Positions 1-7,295 of a stretch of 22,989 bases of DNA are shown here, one piece after another; positions within the stretch are counted from its first letter, which is position 1; each line of letters opens with the position of its first letter. The notes beneath the pieces are model-generated. The model saw only the letters and a list, made by a program, of their open reading frames with translations. It was not told the DNA's origin and searched no databases. A program made the translations under genes and the position numbers. This stretch comes from Promethearchaeota archaeon (GTDB taxonomy: Archaea > Asgardarchaeota > Lokiarchaeia > Sigynarchaeales > SOKP01). The stretch lies in the NCBI GenBank assembly GCA_016839655.1, contig JAEOTW010000305.1, positions 1 to 22,989 of the forward strand. Direction: 5' to 3'.

Positions 1-1103
1 CCACATAGTAAGGTACCACCTTTTTCTAAAGCATCGTCTATCAGTCCTTGAACATAATCGCATTGTTTTGAGCTAATGAGTGGTCCGATAGTGGCATTAT
101 TTTCGGGATTCCCGATGGACAAATTCAGTATTTTCTTTTTTACTAATTCTATTAATTTATCAGCAATTCCGGGCATTGGAAGAACCCTTTTCACGGCAGT
201 GCATCTTTGTCCACTATATGAAAACGCCCCTGAAACAATTGCATCTGATGTGATTTCCAAATTTGCATCATTTAGTACTATAGCAGCATCCTTTCCACCC
301 AATTCTAATAATAATGGTTTCATTCCAACAATACTCGCAAGGTGTTTACCAGTTTCAGAAGAACCGGTGAAACTGACCATGCTAATTAGAGGGTGTTGTA
401 CTAAATAGTCTCCGATTTCAGATCCCTTTCCGGTGATTATATTAAAAACACCTGGAGGAACTCCCGCTTTTTCTAAAATCAATCCATAGAATAGGGGACT
501 GATAGCTCCTTGGGAAGGAGGTTTGACAACAACAGTATTACCTGCCATTAATGCTGGAGCAATTTTAGATCCTGTAAGATTAAAAGGATAATTAAAGGGA
601 CCAATGCATAGAACAACTCCTAAAGGAACTCTATACGTCATTGACATCTTATCTTTAGTAAAACCTTTGAATGCGTCACCGTAAATTGCTTCTCCTTCTT
701 GTTGTAATCCTGCTTCAGCTGTGGCTTCAAATAACTCAGCAGTTCGATTTATTTCTGAAATGGCACTTTTTAGGGGTTTACCGATTTCTTTCATCATAGT
801 ATACCCTAAGGGATTAGCCCATTCCCTCATTAAAGTAGCTGCTGTTCTTAAAATATCTGAACGTTCTCTCTGAGTTTTTTCTTCCCAACATTCCAGATTT
901 TCTTTTGCAACGTTTATAGCCTGATTAGCTTCTTCAATGGAACATGCTTGTACAGTTCCTACTAACTCATGATTATAAGGATTTTTAATAATTATTGTTT
1001 TCCCTGAAGATGACTTTTTCCAAGTTCCAGATATATAATATTTAAAATCTAAACCATCCCTCATTATGAAGGAATCAGGAATTTTTTCGATTTCTTCTAT
1101 CAT
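1..1103 (-). CDS. gapN: NADP-dependent non-phosphorylating glyceraldehyde-3-phosphate dehydrogenase (GapN-type aldehyde dehydrogenase), C-terminus cut by window edge
   Basis: The reading frame is open from an ATG at 1103 to the window edge, giving about 367 residues of an aldehyde dehydrogenase (family length about 475-500). Visible motifs are GPFNYPFN with the oxyanion Asn (near residue 171), ELGGKDAAIVL with general base Glu267, and SGQRCTAVKRV with catalytic Cys301. The Glu-Cys spacing of 34 residues matches characterised GapN. The stretches GSKIAPALMAG, KPPSQGAIS and SGQRCTAVKRV are typical of GapN rather than of general ALDHs. Known role of the family: irreversible oxidation of glyceraldehyde-3-phosphate to 3-phosphoglycerate with NADP, bypassing 1,3-bisphosphoglycerate in glycolysis. 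The ATG has no clear Shine-Dalgarno; Met14 is an alternative start. A TATA-like stretch lies upstream at about 1176-1190. The family call is certain; the substrate is very likely. Confidence 0.92.
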   Translation of the reverse strand, partial: MIEEIEKIPDSFIMRDGLDFKYYISGTWKKSSSGKTIIIKNPYNHELVGTVQACSIEEANQAINVAKENLECWEEKTQRERSDILRTAATLMREWANPLGYTMMKEIGKPLKSAISEINRTAELFEATAEAGLQQEGEAIYGDAFKGFTKDKMSMTYRVPLGVVLCIGPFNYPFNLTGSKIAPALMAGNTVVVKPPSQGAISPLFYGLILEKAGVPPGVFNIITGKGSEIGDYLVQHPLISMVSFTGSSETGKHLASIVGMKPLLLELGGKDAAIVLNDANLEITSDAIVSGAFSYSGQRCTAVKRVLPMPGIADKLIELVKKKILNLSIGNPENNATIGPLISSKQCDYVQGLIDDALEKGGTLLC

Positions 1104-1144
1104 AGTTCATTCTTAATCTTATTGATTTATTTTCTATAAAAAAG

Positions 1145-1190
1145 TGTTATAGGATTTATCATAACATTATCATTAATAAATATATTAAAA
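1145..1190 (-). promoter_or_regulatory. Putative gapN promoter with operator-like palindrome
   Basis: Read on the minus strand, a TATA-like run (TTTAATATATTTATT, about 1176-1190) precedes gapN by about 75 bp, so transcription should start near 1157. Around that point lies the inverted repeat TGTTAT-N10-ATAACA (1145-1150 and 1161-1166). The direct repeat TTATCAT occurs at 1156-1162 and 1167-1173, 11 bp apart. A palindrome at the start site suggests a repressor site, but in sequence this AT-rich short repeats arise by chance. Confidence 0.35.
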
Positions 1191-1240
1191 AAATTTTTTA
1201 AAAACCTACAATAAGAGCGTAGATTATACATTTTAATGAT

Positions 1241-1250
1241 TTTTATATAC
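1241..1250 (+). promoter_or_regulatory. TATA box for candidate ncRNA
   Basis: The sequence TTTATATA (1242-1249) is a good archaeal TATA box on the plus strand. It predicts initiation near 1268-1275, at the 5' side of the long stem described next (starting 1265). The fit is approximate, a few bases off ideal spacing. Confidence 0.4.
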
Positions 1251-1264
1251 CATTACACATCATC

Positions 1265-1372
1265 AGTTAAAGCATTGAATTTATGTTCTAGGGTATCTAA
1301 CCTATCAAGGATTAACGTCAGCATTGGATCCTAGTAAGATTGTGCACTATAACGTCGAATGATGTTTTAACT
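1265..1372 (+). ncRNA. Candidate structured non-coding RNA, about 108 nt, unknown family
   Basis: The segment folds on the plus strand into three nested helices. P1 has 13 pairs between 1265-1277 and 1360-1372. P2 has 7 pairs between 1288-1294 and 1328-1334. P3 has 6 pairs with one bulged A (1311) between 1298-1303 and 1308-1314, closed by a four-base ATCA loop. Every non-Watson-Crick position (three in P1, one in P2) is a G-U pair on this strand and would be an A-C mismatch on the other, which favours an RNA read left to right. The segment is about 34% GC, higher than its flanks, is preceded by a TATA box (1242-1249) and followed by a T-rich stretch (1376-1385). It does not match tRNA, SRP RNA or RNase P RNA as far as I can see. 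It could instead be the leader of the Roadblock gene at 1529. Confidence 0.45.
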
Positions 1373-1528
1373 AACTTTTTATTTTATAAATTAAAGGTTC
1401 ATTAATCCATTAATATATAAGTAGAAATTATTTAAGATGATTAGTCTAGGTAACAATTATATTGTAATTTCTTATGAGACTGTATTTATTTTCAATTTTG
1501 TAAAACTACATAGCTAACATTTGCGATT

Positions 1529-1915
1529 ATGTCTGAAGAAGATAATATTACCACGAAATTGGAAGCTGTTTTAAAAAGGATATTAGCAAGTAATCGAGAG
1601 ATAACCCTTGGAATAATCACTACCATTGAAGGCCTGCCTATTCTCTCGATATTGCCCCGAGGATATAATGAGACGAGACTCTCTGCGATGGTAGCTACTC
1701 TACTTTCTTTATCCGAACGTTCTGTAGTAGATATGGAAATAGGAGTTTTTAAACAGATATTTATCAAAGGAATTGATGGTTATCTATTAATATTTGATGC
1801 AGAGTCAGCAGTACTCGCCGTTTCAACAACAGAGAAAGCGAAATTGGGGCTGGTTTTTCTTGAGTGTGAGCGAGCTTCGCAAGATATCTCAAAAATTCTA
1901 AAAAATGAAAAATAG
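1529..1915 (+). CDS. Roadblock/LC7 domain protein
   Basis: The 128-residue protein fits a single Roadblock/LC7 fold: an N-terminal helix (about 5-20), a strand pair with the GIITTIEGLPILS signature (about 28-40), a long central helix around RLSAMVATLLSLSERS (50-65), then strands including GYLLIFDAES and a C-terminal helix. Roadblock proteins dimerise and, in eukaryotes and in bacterial MglB, bind small Ras-like GTPases as scaffolds or activating partners; Asgard archaea carry many. Two Rab-like GTPases occur further along this window, but this gene is not in an operon with either. The ATG start lacks a strong Shine-Dalgarno. The family call is firm; the partner is unknown. Confidence 0.85.
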   Translation: MSEEDNITTKLEAVLKRILASNREITLGIITTIEGLPILSILPRGYNETRLSAMVATLLSLSERSVVDMEIGVFKQIFIKGIDGYLLIFDAESAVLAVSTTEKAKLGLVFLECERASQDISKILKNEK

Positions 1916-2023
1916 AGAATATCAGATTTAGTTGTCCTAATTCTACCTGTTAGATTTACCAATAACAAGAAAATTCTACCGGTATAGTTGAATGTTAAAT
2001 ATAAATTTTTAGAGGAAAATCAA

Positions 2024-2128
2024 TTGAATTGTCCGTTATGTTATTCTAATATAGTTAGAATAAATAAAAAAAAAGGAATTTTTCTTAAATCTTGCAGATT
2101 TAATTATTACTTTTCCTTTTCTGTTTAA
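2024..2128 (+). CDS. Possible 34-aa cysteine-containing small protein
   Basis: A TTG at 2024 follows an AGAGG Shine-Dalgarno-like sequence (2011-2015) by about 8 bases, with a TATA-like AAATATAAATT before that. The predicted peptide begins MNCPLCYSN and has Cys3, Cys6 and a third Cys near residue 25, so it holds half of a zinc-ribbon signature. It overlaps the 3' end of the convergent membrane-protein gene by 29 bp. A real mini-protein is possible, but the length, the single distal Cys and the overlap make this uncertain. Confidence 0.25.
   Translation: MNCPLCYSNIVRINKKKGIFLKSCRFNYYFSFSV
2041..2103 (-). terminator. Terminator region between convergent genes (T-run and hairpins)
   Basis: On the minus strand, just at the stop codon of the membrane-protein gene, a 7-bp hairpin with a 5-base loop (2085-2091 with 2097-2103) is followed by a run of nine T (about 2066-2074). 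Then comes a perfect 9-bp inverted repeat with a 5-base loop (2041-2049 with 2055-2063). Archaeal termination relies mainly on T-runs; the hairpins may protect the 3' end or serve both convergent transcripts. Confidence 0.5.
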
Positions 2129-3224
2129 TTATAAGATAGATGTGAGCAGATGCAGCGGCAATGAAAGCTATCAGGAACAAAATTATTGGTATCCAAAGAA
2201 ATTCTAATCTAAGGAAATACGTAAGTTCTCGACCAAAACCGAAAGGTTGAGGGATGTACATAAAAACAATTAATACGAAGTAAGCAACAACTATCGACCA
2301 CCGTAGCCAGTTTTTTAATCCTAAGCCATGAATGTATGTAAAGACGAGCATTGCAAGAAATCCGAGTAGAAACATTGGCCACATGGGAGGATCAGAGCCA
2401 AAATCAAGCCATTGAGCAATCGCCACTATAGTTGCATGAATAACAACGTAAGATTCAACCAATAATACCCACCCTTTATTTAAATGGATGCGGGTATAAG
2501 CTAAGGCCATTTGAGTAAATAAAAGCCCCATGAAGAAAAAGCCACTGAGTAAGGCAGGAGAAGAGTCCATAGGATGAAACCAAAACGTATAAACTAATGC
2601 CCAGCTGAAAATAAATTGGTGACTGGTCATGAAAGTCTTTGCAACCTCAGGTCTCATTAATTTATTCTCCTTTTTTCCAAAAAACAATCCACGTTTAGGG
2701 TTTTGCATAACTAAGAGTATCGATAGCATGACAATTACACTCCCTTGACTCGTCCAGATAGGTACATCCTGAGCAAGGCCATCATACCAAATATGCGTTT
2801 GAAGCAGATGGAGTAGTGTAAATCCTATTAGGATAATTGTCATTAAAGTCAAATATGTAATTAATTTTTTCTGGTCAAGTCTTTTGGCACGATAATTCTG
2901 AAGTGCCCATATTATTACAATCCAAACGGATAATTGATGTACTCCATAAAATGTCCAAGTGATAACCATTGTAAGTACGTTACGTACGTTTAATTTCCAA
3001 TAATAATCTGCTGGACCTGTATCGGGATTCAAAGGAGGGAAATTAATTCGTAAAAGTGGTTCTAAGGCGAAGATAAGAATTACTTCCACTACTGTGAATA
3101 GCATTAATCCTATCCACACTTTAAATGCTAAAGTTTTAAATATTGAGCTTTTATTAGCTGGTATCGTTTCTAGTGCAGTATCACTATTTTCAATATGCAT
3201 AGGAGATTTTATAATAAATTCCAT
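2100..3224 (-). CDS. Polytopic membrane protein with histidines in most membrane segments, unknown function
   Basis: I do not recognise the family. The 374-residue protein has nine to ten hydrophobic segments (about 35-57, 83-108, 122-145, 158-174, 201-217, 222-244, 252-272, 281-300, 305-325, 340-367) and short charged loops. Histidines sit in or at the ends of many of them: His96, His139, His144, His202, His217, His263, His299, His361. Such a pattern occurs in heme- or metal-binding membrane proteins, but no oxidase or cytochrome b motif is recognisable. The first 30 residues are polar, and Met9 could also be the start. The ATG at 3224 lacks a strong Shine-Dalgarno. The gene stands alone, convergent with the Roadblock gene and divergent from the GTGSI-repeat protein. 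Confidence 0.75.
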   Translation of the reverse strand: MEFIIKSPMHIENSDTALETIPANKSSIFKTLAFKVWIGLMLFTVVEVILIFALEPLLRINFPPLNPDTGPADYYWKLNVRNVLTMVITWTFYGVHQLSVWIVIIWALQNYRAKRLDQKKLITYLTLMTIILIGFTLLHLLQTHIWYDGLAQDVPIWTSQGSVIVMLSILLVMQNPKRGLFFGKKENKLMRPEVAKTFMTSHQFIFSWALVYTFWFHPMDSSPALLSGFFFMGLLFTQMALAYTRIHLNKGWVLLVESYVVIHATIVAIAQWLDFGSDPPMWPMFLLGFLAMLVFTYIHGLGLKNWLRWSIVVAYFVLIVFMYIPQPFGFGRELTYFLRLEFLWIPIILFLIAFIAAASAHIYLIIKQKRKSNN

Positions 3225-3405
3225 AAAAATATTCTTCTCATAATCTATAAATCATATAGAAAAGCTTCTTGAGACTCTGTTTTATTTTTTGAAAAATTAA
3301 CTAAGCTAATTTTAGAAATACTTCTTAAAAATCAGATTACAATTTATTTAAATACCATCGTTTAATATCTTTGCTTATAATTTATAAAAAAGGATGTGAG
3401 AATTT

Positions 3406-4497
3406 TTGAGAAAGATGCCAAAAATAATAATTATTGTACTTTCTTTAGTGATTGGTGGGGGTATTGGTGTATTTTTCATTGTTGGTTTTGCAATGTCAAG
3501 TACAATTGAGGAATCTTTCACCTTCCTATATCAAGATGTTCCCTCATCAATAGAAGAATTAAATCTAGATGTCGGTATCGGTGCAATAGATATTAGATAT
3601 AACACATCAAATACTCCTTATATTGCCAAAATAGATGTAGATATGAGGATATCTGGATTATTCATGTCAAATATGGGCTATGCTGATTTTTTTGGGCCAA
3701 CCACAAGTTGGTGGCAAAATGGAACTTTTCCACCAATTTTATTTAGGTTACAGCAACTCCCTCATGTTTGGCTTAATCCTGCGTCATGGTTTAAGTTAGC
3801 TAATATTGAAATAAACGTTACCCTAAGAACAGATGTTGCGTATGATCTTAATGCAGATACAGGTACTGGCTCAATTAGATTAGTTACTGCTAATAATGCG
3901 ATTTTGGATGATGTTGATCTCAATTCTGGTACTGGAAGTATTTACTTGAGTACTGCAGAGAATACTACTATCCAAGATACTTTGAATTTGGATGCTGGAA
4001 CTGGCAGTATATCCCTATATGGCAAACGTACTAATTTTACAAATGGTTTATTACTTGACACTGGTACAGGTTCAATAATCGCAAATCTCAGTAATAGTAT
4101 CATCGGAGGTAATGTCGGTTTATCTTCAGGTACAGGCAGTATAGATTTCAGAATATATCATAATGAATATACTCAAAACTGTAATTGGGCAATATCTGCT
4201 GGGACAGGTGGAATATTTATTGGAATAAACCAACATGGTCTTATGGGAGCAAATGTCACAGGAAATATTCATGCTGGAACTGGGACTATCAATCTGCAAT
4301 ATATAGATACAAGTTCTGGTGTGGGTGCTAGTTTTTTTGGAACCACAGGAACCGGTAGTTTTAATCCAGTAAATACCTTAGGATTTATCCCAAGTTCTAA
4401 TCCATTTAATTCACTTGATTTCCCAACGACATACAATTATGATTTTAATTTAGATACGGGTACCGGAAATATTAATGTTGATGGTTCTAGTAGTTAA
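3406..4497 (+). CDS. Secreted or membrane-anchored GTGSI-repeat protein (DUF4097-like putative adhesin)
   Basis: The 363-residue protein starts with a basic tail and one hydrophobic helix (about 5-30), a signal peptide or anchor. The rest is beta-rich and dominated by about nine copies of a 22-24-residue repeat with core D-T/A-G-T-G-S-I followed by a hydrophobic strand (about residues 150-360). A divergent copy (DVGIGAIDI) lies near residue 55 and Asn-rich sequons are common. This resembles the beta-solenoid of DUF4097-type putative adhesins. The start is TTG at 3406: GGATGTGA (3392-3399), one base off the ideal archaeal Shine-Dalgarno, sits 6 bases upstream, whereas the ATG at 3415 would be 15 bases away. 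It is probably exported and exposed at the surface; ligand unknown. Confidence 0.75.
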   Translation: MRKMPKIIIIVLSLVIGGGIGVFFIVGFAMSSTIEESFTFLYQDVPSSIEELNLDVGIGAIDIRYNTSNTPYIAKIDVDMRISGLFMSNMGYADFFGPTTSWWQNGTFPPILFRLQQLPHVWLNPASWFKLANIEINVTLRTDVAYDLNADTGTGSIRLVTANNAILDDVDLNSGTGSIYLSTAENTTIQDTLNLDAGTGSISLYGKRTNFTNGLLLDTGTGSIIANLSNSIIGGNVGLSSGTGSIDFRIYHNEYTQNCNWAISAGTGGIFIGINQHGLMGANVTGNIHAGTGTINLQYIDTSSGVGASFFGTTGTGSFNPVNTLGFIPSSNPFNSLDFPTTYNYDFNLDTGTGNINVDGSSS

Positions 4498-4501
4498 ATC
4501 C

Positions 4502-4511
4502 CTTTTTTTTT
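4502..4511 (+). terminator. T-run terminator after the GTGSI-repeat gene
   Basis: A run of about ten T directly follows the stop codon of the upstream gene, the usual form of an intrinsic archaeal terminator. The rest of the roughly 350-bp gap to 4848 is AT-rich, with a TATA-like GATTTAAATATT near 4686-4697. I see no further gene in it. Confidence 0.5.
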
Positions 4512-4847
4512 ATTATTTAATAATTTAAAATTAAGTTTAAATTTCATTTATTGATTTTTGTAACTATTAGAAATTTCCCGTATTTCATACGACAAAAAGG
4601 AATAAAATCGACAAATTTATCAATAACCTAATATTCCATTAATTACAGCCAAGAAAATGAGAATTTGGGTAAATTTTTGAAAAAGATTTAAATATTAATG
4701 TTATTATATGTAGCTATGCATTGTTTTAAAGCAAAAATAGAAAACTTACTTTTTTCTTAGGAAAGGCGTTTTGGGTTGTTGGTAATAGAGGTATTATATT
4801 CTTTGGTTACAAATTAGGAATATTATAGGAGATTAAATAGAATTAAC

Positions 4848-5429
4848 ATGTATGATGCAATTTTTAAGGTTGTTATTTTCGGAGATGCGGGTTGTGGTAA
4901 GACTACATTAAGAAAGAGATTTATGACTAACAAGTATGTAGCAAACTCACAGCACACCATCGGCGTTGATTTTGAAACTAAACATATAGAAGTAGATGAA
5001 AAAAAAGTTAAACTGTTAATATGGGATTTTGCTGGTGAAGAACGATTTCGATTTATGTTTCCTTCATACATATATGGTGCCATGGGGGGGATTTTAATGT
5101 ATGATATTACAAATTACTCTTCCTTTTCACATATTTCCGAGTGGCTATCTGTAATAAATGGAACGAAAGAGAAATTTCCAATTATTTTACTTGGAGGTAA
5201 ATCAGATCTAGACGAATTTAGAGAAATCTCATGGAAAGAGGGAATTAGGACCGCTAAAATGATGGATTTGAAATATTTTAATGAATGTTCCAGTAAAACA
5301 GGCGAATATGTTCAAGAATCATTTGCTAATTTAACAAGATTAATGGTAAATAGAATGATAATGCTGAACACAGAAAACCAAAGTAGTAGAGAAAATCTAA
5401 TCGAAACAGTAGAAAACAAATTTTGTTGA
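4848..5429 (+). CDS. Rab/Ras-like small GTPase with altered G4 motif
   Basis: The 193-residue protein has a complete small-GTPase domain: P-loop GDAGCGKT (12-19), switch I Thr37 in HTIGVDF, G3 WDFAGEE (59-65), G4 and G5 CSSKTG (147-152). Sequence around TIGVDF and AGEERFRF is Rab-like. Two positions are unusual. The catalytic Gln of Ras/Rab (after DxxG) is Glu64. The G4 Asn of NKxD is Gly117 (sequence GGKSD), which should weaken guanine recognition. After the G domain come about 25 polar residues ending in a C-terminal Cys193 as the very last residue. Mg-binding Thr19 and Thr37 are present, so nucleotide binding is likely. A GGAG (4828-4831) lies 16 bases before the ATG, farther than usual. 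Role unknown; probably regulatory at membranes or cytoskeleton. Confidence 0.9.
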   Translation: MYDAIFKVVIFGDAGCGKTTLRKRFMTNKYVANSQHTIGVDFETKHIEVDEKKVKLLIWDFAGEERFRFMFPSYIYGAMGGILMYDITNYSSFSHISEWLSVINGTKEKFPIILLGGKSDLDEFREISWKEGIRTAKMMDLKYFNECSSKTGEYVQESFANLTRLMVNRMIMLNTENQSSRENLIETVENKFC

Positions 5430-5634
5430 AAAATCACTAAAAATTCTATTAAAAAAAAAGCAGAATGAATATTCTTATTGATAATTTCTTCTTTCTCTTT
5501 AGATTAAAAATCAAAATTTCATATTTAAATACTCAATTTAATTTGTCTCAATGTAAATAAACAATAAATATATGTAACTGAAGATTATTGCAGCTATGTA
5601 ACTATATTTCTAATGAATCTAAAGGGCTAAGAGA

Positions 5635-7245
5635 ATGTTGGAAAGAAAAAAATTAATTTCTGTTATCATTATTGTGTTGGCTTTAGTAGGATTTTCTCCT
5701 TTAATTTATTTCCTAATTCTTCCAGAGACACACCCAGAACCTGTATTCAAAGGAGGTATCTTAACACAAGAAGAAACTTGGTCTGGAACTATTTTTGTGA
5801 ATGAGAGTGTTGTAGTACCTACCAATATCACTTTAACAATATTACCAGGGACGCAAATCTTGTGTAAACCAAACCGAGATTATAAAAATACAAATACAAT
5901 AGGTTTCATGATAAGTGGAGGGACAATAAAAGCAATCGGAACCCCCAATCAACAAATCTGGTTTACTTCTGATGCTGAAATCCCTATTAATGGAGACTGG
6001 GGTGGTATAGAATTATATAATACAAATACTTCAATATTCAAGTACGTAATCGTGGAATATGCGATATTAGGAATAGCCCAGTTTTATTCTAGAGTAAATA
6101 TTAGCTATTCTATCGTACGATGGATTAATCTAGAGGGAATTTATATGGAACACTCAACCCCTTTGATTGAATATAATTTATTATACCAAAACGGTTATCA
6201 TGAAATATCGATGGAACAGTTTAATTATGATGTAATAGTTCGAAATAATATTTTTGCGGGAGGACATGTGCCCTTTATCACCCTTGATACAAATGTAACT
6301 CTTATAGGAAATTATTTTTATAATTACAATACAACTGATGCTTTTGCAATACATGTTGGGGGCTTATCTAATGCAACGATTATTGGCAATAAATTCGAGG
6401 GATTCACCAATGAGACATTTTTTACAAAATTGGTGGAGACTGCTTCTATAGTAAGTAGCAACAATGATTTTGGCAATGGAACTGTTCCCATCCCGGAACT
6501 TAATTTTGCAGATCTTAAACACTCTGATTTAGGATACACACCCGCAGACCCCGAAGATTTATACCATTATGTATATCCATCAGATGATGAAACTCGAAGA
6601 GTACTAAATAGGACAGGGAAAGGATTAGGATTTGGATGGACATTGGAGTTTGCTTATGGATATATTTGGAAAATGGAGACAGGTAATCTCATTAAAATAG
6701 ATCCTGTATTAGGAAATTATACTAAATATCCGGTTAATGCTACTGACTTATTAGGCCCAAGAGGTTTATGTTTTGATGGAGAGTTTTTTTGGGTTCAAGA
6801 TCAGTCTCAACTTAATATTGTAAAATTCAAATTCAACGGAACTGATGTTATTGTTAACATTTCTTTCACCATCCCGGAAAGCGAAAAAGGTGGTCGTAGT
6901 GGTTTAGCAACTGATGGAACTTATCTTTACATTGCAAATATGGAAGGTACTAGTTTATATGAATTGTATAAAAATGGTACAATCCGTCAAACGATCCCTA
7001 TAGGAATAATTGACCTTGTAGGTCCTTTCACTTGGAATGGTACCCACTTTTGGTCGAGTAGGGGCAATAGACTTATAGCTTGGACAAAGGAAGGAAATAT
7101 CATTGGACAAATATATGATGTAGCAGCGGGTTGTACTGGGTTATCTTGGGATGGAACTAATCTATGGGGTCTTTATAAAACATGTGAACTATGGGATGAT
7201 AATAAAATTTTTCAAATCGAAGTGATAGATGAAAAAATAATCTAA
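5635..7245 (+). CDS. Secreted beta-helix plus beta-propeller surface protein
   Basis: The 536-residue protein begins with MLERKK followed by a hydrophobic helix (about 7-29), a signal anchor. Residues about 40-300 look like a right-handed parallel beta-helix: LTILPGTQI, GTIKAIGTPNQQIWFTS and GDWGGIEL are typical of NosD/pectate-lyase-like repeats, followed by rungs such as NNIFAGG, GNYFYNYN and GNKFEGF. Residues about 320-530 contain repeated G-L-x-x-D/W-G-x-x-L/F-W units (GLCFDGEFFWVQD, GLATDGTYLYIAN, GLSWDGTNLWGLY), which indicate a beta-propeller. Many N-x-S/T sequons fit an exported glycoprotein. No enzyme active site is apparent. It probably sits outside the cell, tethered by its N-terminus; substrate unknown. 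Confidence 0.75.
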   Translation: MLERKKLISVIIIVLALVGFSPLIYFLILPETHPEPVFKGGILTQEETWSGTIFVNESVVVPTNITLTILPGTQILCKPNRDYKNTNTIGFMISGGTIKAIGTPNQQIWFTSDAEIPINGDWGGIELYNTNTSIFKYVIVEYAILGIAQFYSRVNISYSIVRWINLEGIYMEHSTPLIEYNLLYQNGYHEISMEQFNYDVIVRNNIFAGGHVPFITLDTNVTLIGNYFYNYNTTDAFAIHVGGLSNATIIGNKFEGFTNETFFTKLVETASIVSSNNDFGNGTVPIPELNFADLKHSDLGYTPADPEDLYHYVYPSDDETRRVLNRTGKGLGFGWTLEFAYGYIWKMETGNLIKIDPVLGNYTKYPVNATDLLGPRGLCFDGEFFWVQDQSQLNIVKFKFNGTDVIVNISFTIPESEKGGRSGLATDGTYLYIANMEGTSLYELYKNGTIRQTIPIGIIDLVGPFTWNGTHFWSSRGNRLIAWTKEGNIIGQIYDVAAGCTGLSWDGTNLWGLYKTCELWDDNKIFQIEVIDEKII

Positions 7246-7269
7246 TATCTGTATTTTTTATTTAACAAA

Positions 7270-7279
7270 TTTATATAAG
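7270..7279 (+). promoter_or_regulatory. TATA box of the 86-aa zinc protein gene
   Basis: TTTATATAAG is a near-consensus archaeal TATA box preceded by an A-rich BRE-like AACAAA. Initiation 25 bp downstream would fall at about 7296-7300, on the first ATG of the gene, suggesting a leaderless mRNA or use of the internal ATG at 7329. Confidence 0.55.
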
Positions 7280-7295
7280 ACTTATAACATTACAA

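Noticed and set aside
76..408. Plus-strand open frame of 110 codons
   Set aside because: It is the antisense shadow of the gapN coding sequence, whose motifs are unmistakable on the minus strand.
1253..1324. A 23-codon minus-strand frame, MLTLILDRLD..., within the candidate RNA
   Set aside because: It is short, has an in-frame stop just upstream, and the helices with plus-strand G-U pairs explain the conserved-looking composition better.
1265..1372. tRNA reading of the structured segment
   Set aside because: The apparent T-arm has a six-base loop, and no D-arm or anticodon arm can be drawn.
4717..4761. Short upstream frame MHCFKAK... before the Rab-like GTPase
   Set aside because: Fourteen codons with no ribosome-binding site; nothing suggests translation.
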